From an uncultured Alistipes sp. (GTDB lineage Bacteria; Bacteroidota; Bacteroidia; Bacteroidales; Rikenellaceae), in assembly GCA_900546065.1 (NCBI GenBank), contig URBK01000030.1, forward strand, positions 1 to 25,745: 25,745 nucleotides of DNA, written 5' to 3'. The notes below the pieces were generated by a model that was not told where the DNA came from, did not search any database, and worked only from the letters and a program-made list of their open reading frames with translations. Each line of letters opens with the position of its first letter. Position 1 is the stretch's first letter. Shown here one piece after another: positions 7,321-16,646 of this stretch. The position numbers and the translations under genes are program-made.

Positions 7321-8421
7321 ATGAAAAAATCTTTCTTTTTTCTCGCCGGTCTGTTGTTGCTTTCGGCCTGCGGGGAGCAACAGGCCCAGCAGGCCGAGAC
7401 CGAGTACAAAACACTCGTCGTCTCATTGAGCGACCGCACGCTCAACACCGAGTATACGGCCAAACTGCGCGGCCGTCAGTATGTTGAGATACGCCCTCAG
7501 GTAAGCGGACTCATTACCGAGATCCGTATCAACGAGGGTGACGCCGTACACAAAGGACAGATACTATTCGTTATCGATCAGGTGCCCTACAAGGCCGCCC
7601 TCGAGACGGCCATCGCCAACGTCAAGAGCGCCGAGGCCCAGCTGGCCACCGCCAAGCTCACGGCCGACAGCAAGGAGCAACTCTACAAGGAGAATATCGT
7701 TTCGGACTTCGACCTGCAGTCGGCCCGCAATACGCTTGCCGCGGCCGAAGCCGCATTGGCTCAGGCATCGGCTCAGGAGATAAACGCACGCAACAACCTG
7801 TCGTACACCGAGGTCAAGAGTCCCGTGGACGGTGTTGCAAGTATGATCCAGTACCGTGTGGGCGCACTGGTGAGCAGCAGCATAACCGAGCCTCTGGTGA
7901 CGGTTGCCGACACTGAGCAGATGGACGCCTACCTATCGCTCTCGGAGGTTGAGATCCTCGACCTCATACAGCAGTACGGGTCGCTTGATGCCGCCATAGC
8001 TCAGATGCCAGACGTCAGCCTCAAGATGATAAACGGTGCGGATTATCCTCACAAGGGACATATCAACGCCATCAGCGGCACGGTCGAGGAGAGTACCGGA
8101 AAAATGCGTCTGCGTGCCACATTCGCCAACCCCGAGGGGCTGCTGCATAACGGAGGAAGCGGTCAGGTGACGATCCCGACAACCCGCCGCGGATGTATCA
8201 TCATCCCCAAGACGGCGACATACGAGTTGCAGAACCGTATTTTCGTCTATAAGGTTGTCGACGGCAAGACGCAGTCAACACCCATCACCGTATACAAACT
8301 CGACAACGGAACCGAATATATCGTCGAGTCGGGTCTGGCCGAGGGCGATGAGATCATAGCCGAAGGCGCCGGCCTGCTGCGCGATGGAATCGAGGTTAAG
8401 AGTCAGACAAATAAAGAGTAA
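7321..8421 (+). CDS. RND efflux periplasmic adaptor (membrane fusion) lipoprotein
   Basis: This 366-residue protein is the AcrA/MexA-type adaptor linking the inner-membrane pump to the outer-membrane channel. A signal peptide ends in the lipobox LSAC, with C17 as lipid anchor. RPQVSGLITEIRINEGDAVHKGQ (58-80) is the first half of the lipoyl domain. A helical hairpin runs about 90-160, the second lipoyl half follows at TEVKSPVDGVAS (163-174), and beta-barrel and membrane-proximal domains complete the protein. It is the first gene of a three-gene operon, with the pump gene starting 8 nt later. Substrates cannot be read from sequence; drugs, bile acids and dyes are usual for the family. Confidence 0.95.
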   Translation: MKKSFFFLAGLLLLSACGEQQAQQAETEYKTLVVSLSDRTLNTEYTAKLRGRQYVEIRPQVSGLITEIRINEGDAVHKGQILFVIDQVPYKAALETAIANVKSAEAQLATAKLTADSKEQLYKENIVSDFDLQSARNTLAAAEAALAQASAQEINARNNLSYTEVKSPVDGVASMIQYRVGALVSSSITEPLVTVADTEQMDAYLSLSEVEILDLIQQYGSLDAAIAQMPDVSLKMINGADYPHKGHINAISGTVEESTGKMRLRATFANPEGLLHNGGSGQVTIPTTRRGCIIIPKTATYELQNRIFVYKVVDGKTQSTPITVYKLDNGTEYIVESGLAEGDEIIAEGAGLLRDGIEVKSQTNKE

Positions 8422-8429
8422 TCCGCGCC

Positions 8430-11400
8430 ATGAAGATCAAGTTATTTATCGATCGACCGATATTGGCCGGAGTAATATCCGTTGTCATTCTGATTCTGGG
8501 ACTCATCGGTCTGTCACAGCTCCCAGTGGAACAGTTCCCCGAAATCGCACCCCCGACCGTCAGCGTATCGACATCCTACACCGGAGCCAATGCCGAGACC
8601 GTCTTGAAGAGTGTGGTTGTACCCCTCGAGGAGGCATTGAACGGTGTGGAGAACATGATGTACATGACCTCTACGGCCACCAATACCGGATCGGCGCGTA
8701 TCACCATCTACTTCCGTCAGGGTACCGACCCAGATATGGCTACGGTGAACGTCCAGAACCGTATCGCTACGGCTCAGGGCCTTATGCCTGCCGAGGTTAC
8801 GCGAAGCGGTATCAACGTGCGCAAGCGTCAGACGAGTAACATCAAGGCGCTGGCACTTTACAGCCCCGACGACTCGTTCGACGAGAGCTTCCTGAACAAC
8901 TACCTCAAGATCAACATCGAGCCCCGTCTGGCGCGTATCGCCGGCGTCGGTGAGGTGAATGTCATGGGTTCGGACTATTCGCTGCGAATATGGCTCGACC
9001 CCAACAAGATGGCACAATACGGACTTATTCCGTCGGATATAACGCAGGTGCTCGACGAACAGAACCTCGAGGCCGCAACGGGTACGCTCGGCGCCGAGTC
9101 GAACAATACGTTCCAATATGTGCTCAAGTATCGCGGCCGCTACGAGTTCGAGCAGGACTATGAGAACATGGTCATCCGCTCGCTGCCAAACGGTGAAGTA
9201 CTCCGCCTCAAGGATGTGGCTACCATCGAGCTCGGCTCGCGTACATATACCTACATCGGTGAGGTGAACGGGCACCCGGGTTCGAACTGTATGATTGCCC
9301 AGACCTCGGGCTCGAACGCCAACGAGATCATCGAGCAGATCGACAAGGAGGTCGCCGAGATCACGAAGAACCTCCCGAAGGGTATGGAGATCGCCGACCT
9401 GATGAGTTCTAAGGACTTCCTCGACGCCTCGATCAAGAATGTGGTCAAGACCCTTATCGAGGCCATCATCCTCGTAATTCTGGTGGTGTACGTCTTCCTC
9501 CAGAGTCTCCGTTCGACGTTCATTCCCGCGCTGTCGATCATCGTCTCGCTGGTCGGAACATTCGCATTCCTCATAGCGGCTGGCTTCAGTCTGAACATGC
9601 TGACACTGTTTGCCCTCGTGCTTGTGATCGGTACGGTCGTCGACGATGCCATAGTGGTGGTCGAGGCCGTGCAGGCCAAATTCGACGAGGGTTACAAGTC
9701 TCCATACCGCGCTACGGTCGATGCCATGAGCAACATCACCTCAGCGCTTGTAACTACGACCGTCGTCTTCATGGCGGTGTTCATCCCCGTGAGCTTCATG
9801 GGTGGCACGACGGGTACCTTCTACACGCAGTTCGGTTTGACGATGGCCGTTGCGGTGGGTATATCGCTCGTCAGCGCCATGACTCTCTGCCCCGCCCTCT
9901 GTGCCCTGATCATGACCCCGCATGCCGACGCCTCGAAGAACGAAAAACTCAGCTTCTCATCTCGCTTCCACATAGCCTTCGACTCGGCATTCCACCGCCT
10001 TGTGAACAAATACAAGGGCGGCGTGATGTTCATGCTCAAGAACAAGTGGCTGGCGGCCATCCTGCTCGTTGTAGCCTGCGGCGGCCTCTACTACCTGATG
10101 AGCACCACCAAGACAGGTCTCGTGCCGCAGGAGGATATGGGTACGATCTTCGTCGACGTACGTACCTCACCCGGTAACAGCCTCGAGCAGACACGTGTAG
10201 TTATGGACGAGATCGACGCCCGCATCAAGACTATACCGCAGATACAGATCTACTCGAAGATTACGGGTAACGGTATGATAAGCGGTCAGGGCTCTTCGAA
10301 CGGTATGTTCATCCTGCGACTCAAACCGTGGGAGCAGCGTACAGAGAAGGGTGATGATATCAATTCTGTCATCTCGGAGGTCTACCGCCTTACCTCCGAC
10401 ATCACCTCGGCCGACATTATGGCATTCGCACAGCCGATGATCCCGGGATATGGTGTCAGCAGCGGTTTCGAGCTCTACGTACAGGATCAGAAGGGAGGCA
10501 CCATAGAGGATCTGTTGACCGTTACGCGCAACATGATCGACAAACTCAACGCACGCCCCGAGATCGCTCGAGCCACGACGTCGTTCGATACCAAGTTCCC
10601 GCAATATCTGGTCGAGGTCGACGCTGCGCTCTGCAAGCGTAACGGTGTATCTCCGACCGACGTGCTGAACGTGCTGGCGGGATATATCGGCGGTACATAC
10701 TCTTCGAACATGAACCGCTTCTCGAAGCTCTACCGCGTCATGGTGCAGGCCGCACCCGAATACCGTCTCGATACCGAGTCGCTCAAGAACATGTTCGTAC
10801 GCAACACCTCGGGCGAGATGTCACCCGTGAGCCAGTACCTCACGCTTACGCGTGTCTACGGTGCCGAGACGCTGTCGCGATTCAACCTCTTCTCGGCCAT
10901 CTCGGTCAACGGTACTCCGGCCAACGGATACAGCTCGGGACAGGCCATACAGGCCGTACGCGAGGTTGCGGCGGAGACCCTGCCCGCAGGTTACGGATAC
11001 GAGTTCGGCGGTATGTCGCGTGAGGAGGCCTCGACGGGCAGCTCGACAACCGTCATATTCATCATCTGCATCGTATTCATATACCTTATCCTCTGCGCCC
11101 TCTACGAGAGCCTCTTCATCCCCATCGCCGTCATACTGTCGGTACCGTTCGGTCTGGCCGGAAGCTTCCTCTTCGCCAAGATGTTCGGTCTGGAGAACAA
11201 CATCTACCTGCAGATCGGTCTGCTCATGCTTATCGGTCTTCTGGCCAAGACGGCCATCCTGCTTACCGAGTACGCCTCGGAGCGCCGCCACCACGGCATG
11301 AGTATCACGCAGGCCGCAATCTCGGCAGCAAAGGTACGTCTGCGCCCCATCCTGATGACCTCGCTTACGATGGTCTTCGGTATGCTGCCGCTGATGTTCG

Positions 11401-11582
11401 CTACGGGTGTGGGTGCCAACGGTAATATCTCGATCGGTGTGGGAACCGTGGGCGGTATGCTCATCGGAACCGTCGCCCTGCTCTTCATCGTGCCGGTGCT
11501 CTTCATCGTGTTCCAATATCTTCAGGAGAAACTCATGCCCGCACGCGACCTCGAGAAGTTGAACAACGAACCGGTCAAGTAG
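8430..11582 (+). CDS. RND multidrug efflux pump, inner-membrane permease (AcrB/HAE1 type)
   Basis: This 1050-residue protein has the full length and duplicated layout of an HAE1 RND pump: TM1 near the N-terminus, a large porter/docking loop, TM2-7, a second loop and TM8-12. The proton-relay residues are intact: D405 and D406 in TM4 (GTVVDDAIVVVEA) and K940 in LLAKTAILLTEYA, matching AcrB D407, D408 and K940. FFAKMFGLENN-like and GMLPLMFATGVGANG segments are also typical. It should be a functional proton-driven exporter working with the adaptor upstream and channel protein downstream. Nothing indicates a heavy-metal (HME) type pump. Confidence 0.97.
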   Translation: MKIKLFIDRPILAGVISVVILILGLIGLSQLPVEQFPEIAPPTVSVSTSYTGANAETVLKSVVVPLEEALNGVENMMYMTSTATNTGSARITIYFRQGTDPDMATVNVQNRIATAQGLMPAEVTRSGINVRKRQTSNIKALALYSPDDSFDESFLNNYLKINIEPRLARIAGVGEVNVMGSDYSLRIWLDPNKMAQYGLIPSDITQVLDEQNLEAATGTLGAESNNTFQYVLKYRGRYEFEQDYENMVIRSLPNGEVLRLKDVATIELGSRTYTYIGEVNGHPGSNCMIAQTSGSNANEIIEQIDKEVAEITKNLPKGMEIADLMSSKDFLDASIKNVVKTLIEAIILVILVVYVFLQSLRSTFIPALSIIVSLVGTFAFLIAAGFSLNMLTLFALVLVIGTVVDDAIVVVEAVQAKFDEGYKSPYRATVDAMSNITSALVTTTVVFMAVFIPVSFMGGTTGTFYTQFGLTMAVAVGISLVSAMTLCPALCALIMTPHADASKNEKLSFSSRFHIAFDSAFHRLVNKYKGGVMFMLKNKWLAAILLVVACGGLYYLMSTTKTGLVPQEDMGTIFVDVRTSPGNSLEQTRVVMDEIDARIKTIPQIQIYSKITGNGMISGQGSSNGMFILRLKPWEQRTEKGDDINSVISEVYRLTSDITSADIMAFAQPMIPGYGVSSGFELYVQDQKGGTIEDLLTVTRNMIDKLNARPEIARATTSFDTKFPQYLVEVDAALCKRNGVSPTDVLNVLAGYIGGTYSSNMNRFSKLYRVMVQAAPEYRLDTESLKNMFVRNTSGEMSPVSQYLTLTRVYGAETLSRFNLFSAISVNGTPANGYSSGQAIQAVREVAAETLPAGYGYEFGGMSREEASTGSSTTVIFIICIVFIYLILCALYESLFIPIAVILSVPFGLAGSFLFAKMFGLENNIYLQIGLLMLIGLLAKTAILLTEYASERRHHGMSITQAAISAAKVRLRPILMTSLTMVFGMLPLMFATGVGANGNISIGVGTVGGMLIGTVALLFIVPVLFIVFQYLQEKLMPARDLEKLNNEPVK

Positions 11583-11604
11583 AACGTAACGAATCAATAG
11601 AATC

Positions 11605-12978
11605 ATGAAAAAACTCATAATATTATATTGCATATCGGCATGGGTCGGCCTTGGAGCCTGCTCCGTGTACAAGAGCTACGAGCGACCCGATATGCCCGTT
11701 GTGGACAGCCTCTACCGTCAGGCGGCTGCCACCTCGGCCGATACTACCTCGATCGCTTCGCTCTCGTGGCGGGAGCTCTTCACGGATCCCAAACTGCAGG
11801 CCCTGATCGAGACCGGCCTGCAGAACAATACCGACCTTAATATTGCCCGGCTTAAGGTTACCGAGGCGGAAGCCACGCTCATGACTTCGCGTCTGGCCTA
11901 TCTGCCCTCGATATCGTTCGAGCCGTCGGGAACGCTCCGCAGCGTTGACGGCAACGCCATGACCAAGAGTTACGACATAGCCGCATCGGCTTCGTGGGAG
12001 GTCGACATATTCGGCAAGCTGACAAATGCCAAACGTGGCGCCAAGGCAGCTCTCGAACAGAGCGAGGCGTACAGGCAGGCTGTCCAGACGCAGCTTATAG
12101 CCACCATAGCCAACAGCTACTACTCTCTGCTTATGCTCGATGCTCAACTCGACATCAGCGAGCGTACGGCGGCCAACTGGGGAGAGAATGTCCGTGCCAT
12201 GAAGGCTCTCAAGGCGGCAGGCGATGCTACGGAACTGGCTGTGGCTCAATCTGAGGCGAGCAAGTTATCGGTAGATGCATCCATCGCCTCGCTGCGCCAG
12301 CAGATCGACCAGATGGAGAATACGCTTACCGCCCTGCTCGGAATAGCCCCGCAGAAGATCGACCGTACGACTATCGGCGAGCAGCGCTTCCCCACGGAAC
12401 TTGCCGCAGGTGTTCCCCTGCAGCTGTTGCAGCGTCGTCCCGACGTACGACAGAGTGAGGCCGCCCTTGCGCAGGCATTCTATGCTACCAATGCGGCCCG
12501 TGCAGCCTTCTACCCCAGCATCACGCTGAGTGGATCGGCCGGATGGACCAACGCCGCAGGCGCCGCCATCACCAACCCCGGACAGTGGCTCTTCACGGCC
12601 GTGGGATCGCTCGTGCAGCCGTTGTTCAACCGCGGCAGAAATATTGCCAACCTGCGCATAGCCAAGGCTCAGCAGGAGGAGGCGTTGCTCTCTTTCCGCC
12701 AGAGCCTGCTCGATGCCGGCACCGACGTGAACAATGCCCTTATACAGTGGCAGACGGCACGCCAGCGCCAACAGATAGACCAGCAGCAGATACTCTCGTT
12801 GGAGTCGACCGTACGCAGTTCGGAGCTGCTGATGCAATACTCGTCGCAAAACTACCTCGAGGTGCTCACGGCACGCCAGACTCTCCTGCAAGCGGAGCTG
12901 ACGGCCGTATCGGACCGTTTCGACGAGATACAGGGTGTCATCAACCTCTACCACGCCTTGGGCGGCGGAGCGGAGTAA
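11605..12978 (+). CDS. Outer-membrane efflux channel lipoprotein (NodT/OprM-like)
   Basis: This 457-residue TolC-fold protein completes the RND tripartite system. The signal peptide ends in LGAC with the lipidated C19, typical of the NodT/OprM branch. Two OEP repeats follow: the first includes LQALIETGLQNNTDLNIARLKV-type helices and SWEVDIFGKL; the second begins at RRPDVRQSEAALAQAFYATNAARAAFYPSITL. It starts 22 nt after the pump gene and is the last gene before a strong hairpin terminator. Confidence 0.95.
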   Translation: MKKLIILYCISAWVGLGACSVYKSYERPDMPVVDSLYRQAAATSADTTSIASLSWRELFTDPKLQALIETGLQNNTDLNIARLKVTEAEATLMTSRLAYLPSISFEPSGTLRSVDGNAMTKSYDIAASASWEVDIFGKLTNAKRGAKAALEQSEAYRQAVQTQLIATIANSYYSLLMLDAQLDISERTAANWGENVRAMKALKAAGDATELAVAQSEASKLSVDASIASLRQQIDQMENTLTALLGIAPQKIDRTTIGEQRFPTELAAGVPLQLLQRRPDVRQSEAALAQAFYATNAARAAFYPSITLSGSAGWTNAAGAAITNPGQWLFTAVGSLVQPLFNRGRNIANLRIAKAQQEEALLSFRQSLLDAGTDVNNALIQWQTARQRQQIDQQQILSLESTVRSSELLMQYSSQNYLEVLTARQTLLQAELTAVSDRFDEIQGVINLYHALGGGAE

Positions 12979-13001
12979 CATTCTCGTAAAACATATACAT
13001 A

Positions 13002-13041
13002 ATACAGGCGCAACCTCAAGGGGTTGCGCCTGTATGTTTTA
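13002..13041. terminator. Bidirectional terminator between the RND operon and hppA
   Basis: A perfect 14-bp stem pairs 13002-13015 with 13022-13035 around a 6-nt loop (TCAAGG), 23 nt after the channel-gene stop and 27 nt after the convergent hppA stop. The plus strand continues ATGTTTT. The minus strand continues into AT-rich sequence with a GTTTT run, so it can serve both convergent operons. Confidence 0.85.
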
Positions 13042-13062
13042 TGGGGTATTGTCTATGATGTA

Positions 13063-15276
13063 TCAGAAGAGATGGAACGCGACAGTGAGGCCGGCCATTA
13101 CGATCGACACCATCGACATCAGCTTGACGAGGATATTTAGCGACGGGCCTGACGTATCCTTGAACGGGTCGCCAACGGTATCGCCCACGACCGTAGCCTT
13201 GTGGTGTTCGGATCCCTTGCCACCGAGATAACCCTCTTCGATAAGTTTCTTTGCGTTGTCCCATGCACCGCCGGCATTGGCCATGAATACGGCAAGGACG
13301 AATCCCGAGCTCAGGCCGCCAACCAGAAGTCCCATAACACCCGCAACACCGAATACGAGCCCCACAACGACCGGAGCGGCTATTGCGAGCAAGCTCGGCA
13401 ACAGCATTTCACGCTGCGCGCCGCGCGTCGATATCTCGACGCAGCGTGCATAGTCGGGTTTGCCCTCACCCGTCAATATGCCCTTTATCTCACGGAACTG
13501 CCGCCGTACTTCGGTCACCATGCTTTCGGCTGCACGGCCTACGGCATTCATCGTAAGGCCGCAGAAGAGGAACGACATCATCGCTCCGATGAAGATACCG
13601 ATCAATACTGTGGGGTTCATCAGCGAGACGTTGTAATAGTCCATGAAATCGAGCATCGAGGCCTCCCCAACGGGGATCGAACCGCCATCGGGCATGGCCA
13701 GCGACGAAATACCGTTATGTTGCAATCCGATGCGTATCTCCTCGACATACGATGCCAGCAGCGCCAGCGCCGTCAATGCCGCCGACCCTATGGCAAATCC
13801 CTTGCCCGTTGCGGCCGTTGTGTTGCCCAATGCATCCAGAGCATCTGTGCGTTTGCGCACCTCGGCCCCCAGACCGCTCATCTCGGCATTGCCGCCCGCA
13901 TTGTCGGCTATGGGGCCGTAGGCATCCGTCGCGAGGGTTATTCCCAGCGTCGAGAGCATACCGACGGCGGCGATACCTATACCGTAGAGCCCTTGCGACA
14001 TGTTGTGCGGTGCCATCATGTTATCCACGTCGAAACCCGTAGCGCAGAGATATGCCAGAATTATCGCCACGCCGATCGTAATGACGGGAATAGCCGTCGA
14101 GATCATACCCGACCCTATTCCGGCTATGATGACCGTTGCCGGGCCTGTCTGCGAGCTGTCGGCGATTTTACGTGTCGGCCGATATGAATGCGAGGTAAAA
14201 TATTCTGTCGCCTGACCTATGATTATACCGGCCACAAGTCCCGTTATGACCGAGCATGACAGCCCGATCCAATTACTCATGCCGAGCAGATACAATATTC
14301 CGAACGTCGCTATGGCGATCAATACGGCGCTGACGTTCACACCGACGCCCAACGATTGCAGCAGTTCACGCATCGAGGCACCCTCGCGCGTGCGTACGAG
14401 AAATATGCCTATTATCGAGAGCAGGATGCCTGTGGCGGCAATCAGCATCGGCGCCAGCACGGCCTTCACCTGCTCGGACTCGCCCATTGAGGCGAAAGCC
14501 GCTGCACCCAGTGCCGCCGTTGCCAGAACCGCGCCGCAATAACTCTCGTAAAGGTCGGCGCCCATACCTGCCACGTCGCCCACATTGTCACCTACATTGT
14601 CGGCTATCGTCGCTGGATTGCGCGGATCGTCCTCGGGTATTCCGGCCTCGACCTTACCCACCAGATCGGCCCCGACATCGGCCGCCTTGGTATATATTCC
14701 GCCGCCGACACGCGCAAAGAGCGCCTGTGTCGAGGCTCCCATGCCGAATGTGAGCATCGTAGTGGTTATGACGACAAGTTTCTGCGGACCGGCGGTATCG
14801 ACAAATGTGTCGAGTATGATGTACCAGAACGATATGTCGAGCAGTCCGAGCCCAACTACGACAAGGCCCATGACGGCTCCGCTGCGGAAAGCTACCTTCA
14901 ATCCGCGATCAAGCGACTGGCGTGCGGCATTCGCCGTACGGGCCGAGGCGTATGTCGCGGTCTTCATGCCGAAGAATCCCGCCAGACCCGAGAATATGCC
15001 TCCCGTGAGGAAGGCGAAGGGTACCCACGGGTTCTGTACCCCCACCCCGTAGGCCAGATAGGCGAAGAAGAGTGCCAGCACCACGAAGACAATGCCGACA
15101 ACCTTGTACTGTTGTTTGAGATAGGCCATGGCCCCCTTGCGCACATGTTCGGCGATTTCTCGCATGCGCTCGGTGCCCTCGTCCTCACGCTTCATTGCGC
15201 GATAGAAAGCCCATGCGAATGCCAGCGCGACGATCGACGCAGCTGGCACGCACCAGAAAATCGTTGGAATGTTCAT
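13063..15276 (-). CDS. hppA: Membrane-bound ion-translocating pyrophosphatase, K+-dependent type
   Basis: This 737-residue, multi-helix membrane protein hydrolyses cytoplasmic PPi to pump H+ and/or Na+. The catalytic DVGADLVGKVE is at 200-210, followed by DDPRNPATIADNVGDNVGDVAGMGADLYESY, and the C-terminal half has DAYGPIADNAGGNAEMSGL (451-469). GNTTAATGKG (484-493) has Ala at 488 and Gly at 491. K+-independent enzymes carry Lys and Thr there, so this one should need K+. Whether it moves Na+, H+ or both depends on residues I cannot align by eye; dual Na+/H+ pumps are known in Bacteroides. It appears monocistronic. Such an enzyme recovers energy from biosynthetic PPi in anaerobes. Confidence 0.96.
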   Translation of the reverse strand: MNIPTIFWCVPAASIVALAFAWAFYRAMKREDEGTERMREIAEHVRKGAMAYLKQQYKVVGIVFVVLALFFAYLAYGVGVQNPWVPFAFLTGGIFSGLAGFFGMKTATYASARTANAARQSLDRGLKVAFRSGAVMGLVVVGLGLLDISFWYIILDTFVDTAGPQKLVVITTTMLTFGMGASTQALFARVGGGIYTKAADVGADLVGKVEAGIPEDDPRNPATIADNVGDNVGDVAGMGADLYESYCGAVLATAALGAAAFASMGESEQVKAVLAPMLIAATGILLSIIGIFLVRTREGASMRELLQSLGVGVNVSAVLIAIATFGILYLLGMSNWIGLSCSVITGLVAGIIIGQATEYFTSHSYRPTRKIADSSQTGPATVIIAGIGSGMISTAIPVITIGVAIILAYLCATGFDVDNMMAPHNMSQGLYGIGIAAVGMLSTLGITLATDAYGPIADNAGGNAEMSGLGAEVRKRTDALDALGNTTAATGKGFAIGSAALTALALLASYVEEIRIGLQHNGISSLAMPDGGSIPVGEASMLDFMDYYNVSLMNPTVLIGIFIGAMMSFLFCGLTMNAVGRAAESMVTEVRRQFREIKGILTGEGKPDYARCVEISTRGAQREMLLPSLLAIAAPVVVGLVFGVAGVMGLLVGGLSSGFVLAVFMANAGGAWDNAKKLIEEGYLGGKGSEHHKATVVGDTVGDPFKDTSGPSLNILVKLMSMVSIVMAGLTVAFHLF

Positions 15277-15664
15277 ATTGCGTAAAATATTGGTTGGTAC
15301 ACGTCACTTGCGGCCGACGGCCGAATATATTGAGAGTCAATGGGGAAAAGCCGCATTTGTCGGGCTTTGTCCGTCGTGGTCATCCTGTGTATGGTAAATA
15401 TACGGATTTTTATCTTACGACGTGCCGCATCGCGTGTCATGGACGTAAATAAATTTTTTGAATATCAACATATTCCACCCATATCGCCTTTGACAGAAGC
15501 CGTATTAGCCACAATTTCGACACGTATCGCACACCTTGCCGTACAATGCGCCCGACCATCCTGTCCGAAAGGCCGCGAAAGCGAAAAATGTATGTTCCGC
15601 ATGAACTTTATCGCGGCGAATTTTATAACTTTGTTCGGCCTAAAAGCCACAAAAGAGATCCGCC
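15277..15664. other. 388-nt divergent intergenic region
   Basis: It separates hppA (minus) from the acyl-CoA reductase gene (plus). It contains the plus-strand promoter near 15626, a CGGCCG-A-CGGCCG symmetrical motif at 15311-15323 in the hppA leader, and a weak hppA -7 candidate (minus-strand TATATTTA at 15402-15395). Short open frames here have no recognisable protein character. I see no RNA gene. Confidence 0.5.
15626..15633 (+). promoter_or_regulatory. -7 element of the acyl-CoA reductase operon promoter
   Basis: TAACTTTG matches TAnnTTTG, 31 nt before the ATG at 15665. Transcription would begin near 15640. No convincing TTTG is found 19-21 nt upstream, so the promoter may be moderate or activator-dependent. 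Confidence 0.5.
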
Positions 15665-16645
15665 ATGAACAATACGGTCGACATACTCGTTTCACTCGGA
15701 CAACGTCTGGATTCATTCGGGCACGATGCCCGCACGGAACGTTGTATCACCGAGGCCATAGCGGCCAACGGATGGTTCACACGCGAGGATATCATGATGG
15801 CCGTTGATGCCATACGCACCGAGTTCCTCCAACGCGACAAACTCGAAGCATGGCTCGACAGCTACACTCTGACGGCATCACGTCGTCGCGTAGCGATAAT
15901 CATGGCCGGGAATATTCCGTTGGTCGGGTTCTTCGACATGATGTGTGCCGTGGCATGCGGATACGAAGCCGTCGTAAAGTGTTCAAGCAAAGATTCGGTT
16001 ATGATGGGATATATCATTGAACTGCTTAAAGATATATCTCACGACGTTGACATTGTGCCGTACGATGATGCCATCCCGTTCGATATGGCCATAGCTACGG
16101 GCGGGGATTCGGCCGCAGCATATTTCCGCACGCGTTACGCATCCGTTCCGGCGCTCATACGCGGCAGCCGGCACTCCGTAGCCGTCATTTCGGGCGATGA
16201 ATCCCGGCAGACGATCGACGGTCTGCAACACGACGTATTCTCATACGGAGGTCTGGGATGCCGCAATGTATCGCTCATATTCCTTCCGCGCGGTGAGGCA
16301 CTGCCGCTGCGGCCAGAAAAGCCGCAGAATATGCCCCGGCGACACAACTTTCTGCAAACGCGGGCTCTGACAGAGATGGCCGGCACTCCATACATAGACC
16401 TCGGCTCGTGCGTAGCCGTAGAGCAACGCAGCTTCCCCGAGACGGCATGCCACATAAACTACACCTACTATGACGATCTGTCTGAGGTGGAGGCATGGCT
16501 TGCGGAGAACGACACACGGATACAGTGTGTCGCCACGGATATGCTGCAACACCCGCGCCGCTGCCCTGTCGGGCGCACGCAATACCCCACGCTTACGGAT
16601 TATGCCGACGGCGTGGACGTAATGGAATTCCTTACACAACGATGA
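15665..16645 (+). CDS. LuxC-like acyl-CoA reductase
   Basis: This 326-residue protein resembles the LuxC family (PF05893) of NAD(P)H-dependent acyl-CoA reductases, with an aldehyde-dehydrogenase-like fold. The nucleotide-binding part includes IIMAGNIPLVGFFDMM (78-93), with further conserved VVKCSSKD (103-110). FSYGGLGCRNVSLIFLP (192-208) carries the likely catalytic C199. The family turns acyl-CoA or acyl-protein thioesters into aldehydes. The natural substrate in Bacteroidota is not established, and no luciferase, LuxD or LuxE partner is present. The next gene starts one nucleotide after its stop, so the two are co-transcribed. Confidence 0.8.
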   Translation: MNNTVDILVSLGQRLDSFGHDARTERCITEAIAANGWFTREDIMMAVDAIRTEFLQRDKLEAWLDSYTLTASRRRVAIIMAGNIPLVGFFDMMCAVACGYEAVVKCSSKDSVMMGYIIELLKDISHDVDIVPYDDAIPFDMAIATGGDSAAAYFRTRYASVPALIRGSRHSVAVISGDESRQTIDGLQHDVFSYGGLGCRNVSLIFLPRGEALPLRPEKPQNMPRRHNFLQTRALTEMAGTPYIDLGSCVAVEQRSFPETACHINYTYYDDLSEVEAWLAENDTRIQCVATDMLQHPRRCPVGRTQYPTLTDYADGVDVMEFLTQR

Positions 16646-16646
16646 T

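Noticed and set aside
9597..9605. CATGCTGAC, identical to a half-site of the candidate TetR operator, inside the RND pump gene
   Set aside because: It is a single half-site with no inverted partner, encoding the conserved Asn-Met-Leu-Thr segment of the pump. It is a chance match.
15340..15807. A 155-codon plus-strand frame starting in the intergenic region before the acyl-CoA reductase
   Set aside because: It runs out of frame into the reductase gene, contains the reductase promoter, and its sequence has no protein-like conservation features.
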